From NCBI GenBank assembly GCA_046732855.1, contig JBKPNX010000208.1, positions 1-6,706 on the forward strand: 6,706 bases of DNA, read 5' to 3'. This document shows positions 6,230 through 6,706 of the stretch, one piece after another. The notes beneath the pieces are model-generated. The model did no database searches, was not told where the DNA came from, and saw nothing but the letters and a program-made list of their open reading frames with translations. The translations under genes were made by a program, and so were the position numbers. The stretch is from JBKPNX01 sp046732855. GTDB lineage: Bacteria > Pseudomonadota > Alphaproteobacteria > Geminicoccales > Geminicoccaceae. The first letter of the stretch is position 1. Every line of letters begins with the position of its first letter.

Positions 6230-6310
6230 CCGAAATACGGCCTACACCGGACGTTACGCTGCGTTTCAGCCGCTGTAGGCCGAGAGCAGACCTGGCAGGC
6301 GTCGATAGGC
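6230..6310 (+). repeat. Degenerate intergenic repeat, downstream copy
   Basis: This aligns in direct orientation with 998-1088. It starts 27 bp after the restored stop of copy 4. Unlike the upstream copy, its inner part forms a long inverted repeat (6238-6282). The two copies bracket the whole binding-protein array and the Tat-leader ORF. Confidence 0.55.
6238..6282. repeat. Inverted repeat, 9-bp perfect arms (13 bp with one mismatch)
   Basis: CGGCCTACA (6238-6246) pairs perfectly with TGTAGGCCG (6274-6282). After one C/C mismatch the pairing continues with CGG (6248-6250) and CCG (6270-6272). The inner loop is about 19 bases. In a transcript reading through copy 4 this would form a stable stem, possibly protecting the 3' end. 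There is no T-run after it. Confidence 0.6.
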
Positions 6311-6378
6311 CAAACGGGATCCTGTCTGTGTAAAAAACGCGGCGGGCAGGGCCGATCCTGTGTGGTTGCGCCCGGTGG

Positions 6379-6394
6379 TGCCCGATGCTGGGCA
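6379..6394. repeat. Small hairpin, 5-bp arms
   Basis: TGCCC (6379-6383) and GGGCA (6390-6394) pair around a 6-base loop. It is the first of three consecutive inverted repeats and is weak on its own in GC-rich DNA. Confidence 0.35.
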
Positions 6395-6396
6395 AT

Positions 6397-6431
6397 CCGG
6401 TCGCCCCAAGCCGACAGGGTCGGGCGACCGG
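6397..6431. repeat. Inverted repeat A, 10-bp perfect arms
   Basis: CCGGTCGCCC (6397-6406) and GGGCGACCGG (6422-6431) are perfect reverse complements around a 15-base loop. The right arm overlaps the left arm of the next inverted repeat, so the two stems cannot coexist. Confidence 0.6.
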
Positions 6432-6441
6432 CGCCCGACCC
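6417..6441. repeat. Inverted repeat B, 10-bp perfect arms
   Basis: GGGTCGGGCG (6417-6426) and CGCCCGACCC (6432-6441) are perfect reverse complements around a 5-base ACCGG loop. It is very stable and competes with inverted repeat A for bases 6422-6426. The following bases GTGTCTATG contain no T-run, so it is not a standard intrinsic terminator. Confidence 0.6.
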
Positions 6442-6632
6442 GTGTCTATGCATTCCCGATCGCCGGGATGAACTACTTGGCTGCAGCCTCGATGTTGCTC
6501 TTGTCTTAGACAGAGACGGTCGCGTAAGCACGCGTATGCGAGGGCACGCTCCGAGATCTCGATAGGGCGGGCGCGCGGGTGGTAAGCGCCGGAGTGCGCG
6601 ATCGCAATTTGCGCACCGGCTTCGGGAGTCGC

Positions 6633-6651
6633 CGCGCCTCAAGGAGGCGCG
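6633..6651. repeat. Compact hairpin, 8-bp arms
   Basis: CGCGCCTC (6633-6640) and GAGGCGCG (6644-6651) pair perfectly around AAG. No T-run follows on either strand. On the minus strand an open frame from the window edge stops inside it (TGA at 6641-6639), so it could mark the end of a gene lying to the right, but this is not established. Confidence 0.5.
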
Positions 6652-6706
6652 CCGTCCAGCCGAGCCATTTTGGGGGTCGCGGCCGCCGGATCGTCCTGGC
6701 GCTGAG

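Larger units (their letters stand above)
6204..6706. other. Intergenic region without a supported gene
   Basis: About 500 bp follow the array. They contain the second copy of the degenerate repeat (6230-6310) with a 9-bp inverted repeat inside it, a chain of GC-rich hairpins (6379-6441), and a compact 8-bp hairpin (6633-6651). Frames on both strands are low-complexity arginine/proline-rich translations typical of GC-rich non-coding DNA. No T-run follows any hairpin, so an intrinsic terminator for the array is not clear. No liv permease or ATPase gene begins before the window ends. Confidence 0.6.

Noticed and set aside
6502..6512. Short palindrome TGTCT-T-AGACA
   Set aside because: It is isolated, 5 bp per arm, with no adjacent gene to regulate.
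6200..6565. Frames on both strands after the array (for example 121 codons on +, 167 on -)
   Set aside because: They cross the repeat and hairpins, have biased Arg/Pro composition and lack plausible starts or domains.
6639..6704. Possible C-terminal end of a minus-strand gene entering from the right edge (21 codons ending in RLDGAPP)
   Set aside because: It is open to the edge and stops in the hairpin, which is suggestive, but 21 codons are too few to tell from chance.

Overview
The window is high-GC bacterial DNA with Sec- and Tat-type signal peptides, an SDR oxidoreductase, and periplasmic binding proteins closest in layout to the LivJ/LivK branched-chain amino acid family. Codon and motif style, a CtrA-like box and a Tat leader of the NMT1/THI5-like type point to an alphaproteobacterium (Rhodospirillales or Hyphomicrobiales style). 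This is inference from style, not a database match.

Layout, left to right. Bases 1-552 hold the 3' two thirds or more of a short-chain dehydrogenase/reductase that runs off the left edge. Bases 553-1355 are about 800 bp without a convincing gene. They hold a CtrA-like box, two inverted repeats, a doubtful 43-codon minus-strand ORF and one copy of a degenerate repeat that recurs at 6230-6310. Bases 1356-1448 encode a 30-residue peptide that is essentially only a twin-arginine signal peptide. It ends in a 4-base ATGA overlap with the first large gene. Bases 1445-6203 are a tandem array of four paralogous secreted substrate-binding proteins of about 370 residues, all on the + strand, separated by 72-127 bp. 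Copies 3 and 4 are close relatives (about 80 % identical by eye) and share their upstream spacer and ribosome-binding site. Copies 1 and 2 are alike mainly in their last ~70 residues. Copy 4 carries a one-base deletion near its 3' end, so the annotated frame stops early while the lost tail remains readable in another frame. Bases 6204-6706 have no supported gene, but carry the second repeat copy and several strong inverted repeats, two of which are mutually exclusive.

How it works together. Each protein keeps the LivJ-type architecture, including the N-lobe cysteine pair and a ligand-contact serine. The residues lining the amino-acid pocket differ from copy to copy. No permease (LivH/LivM) or ATPase (LivG/LivF) gene lies in the window. 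The simplest reading is an expanded family of orphan binding proteins with diversified ligand preference that share a transporter, or act as sensors, encoded elsewhere. The array has been shaped by tandem duplication, probable gene conversion and the start of decay in the last copy. The Tat leader in front suggests the array landed in, or captured, the start of a different binding-protein gene.
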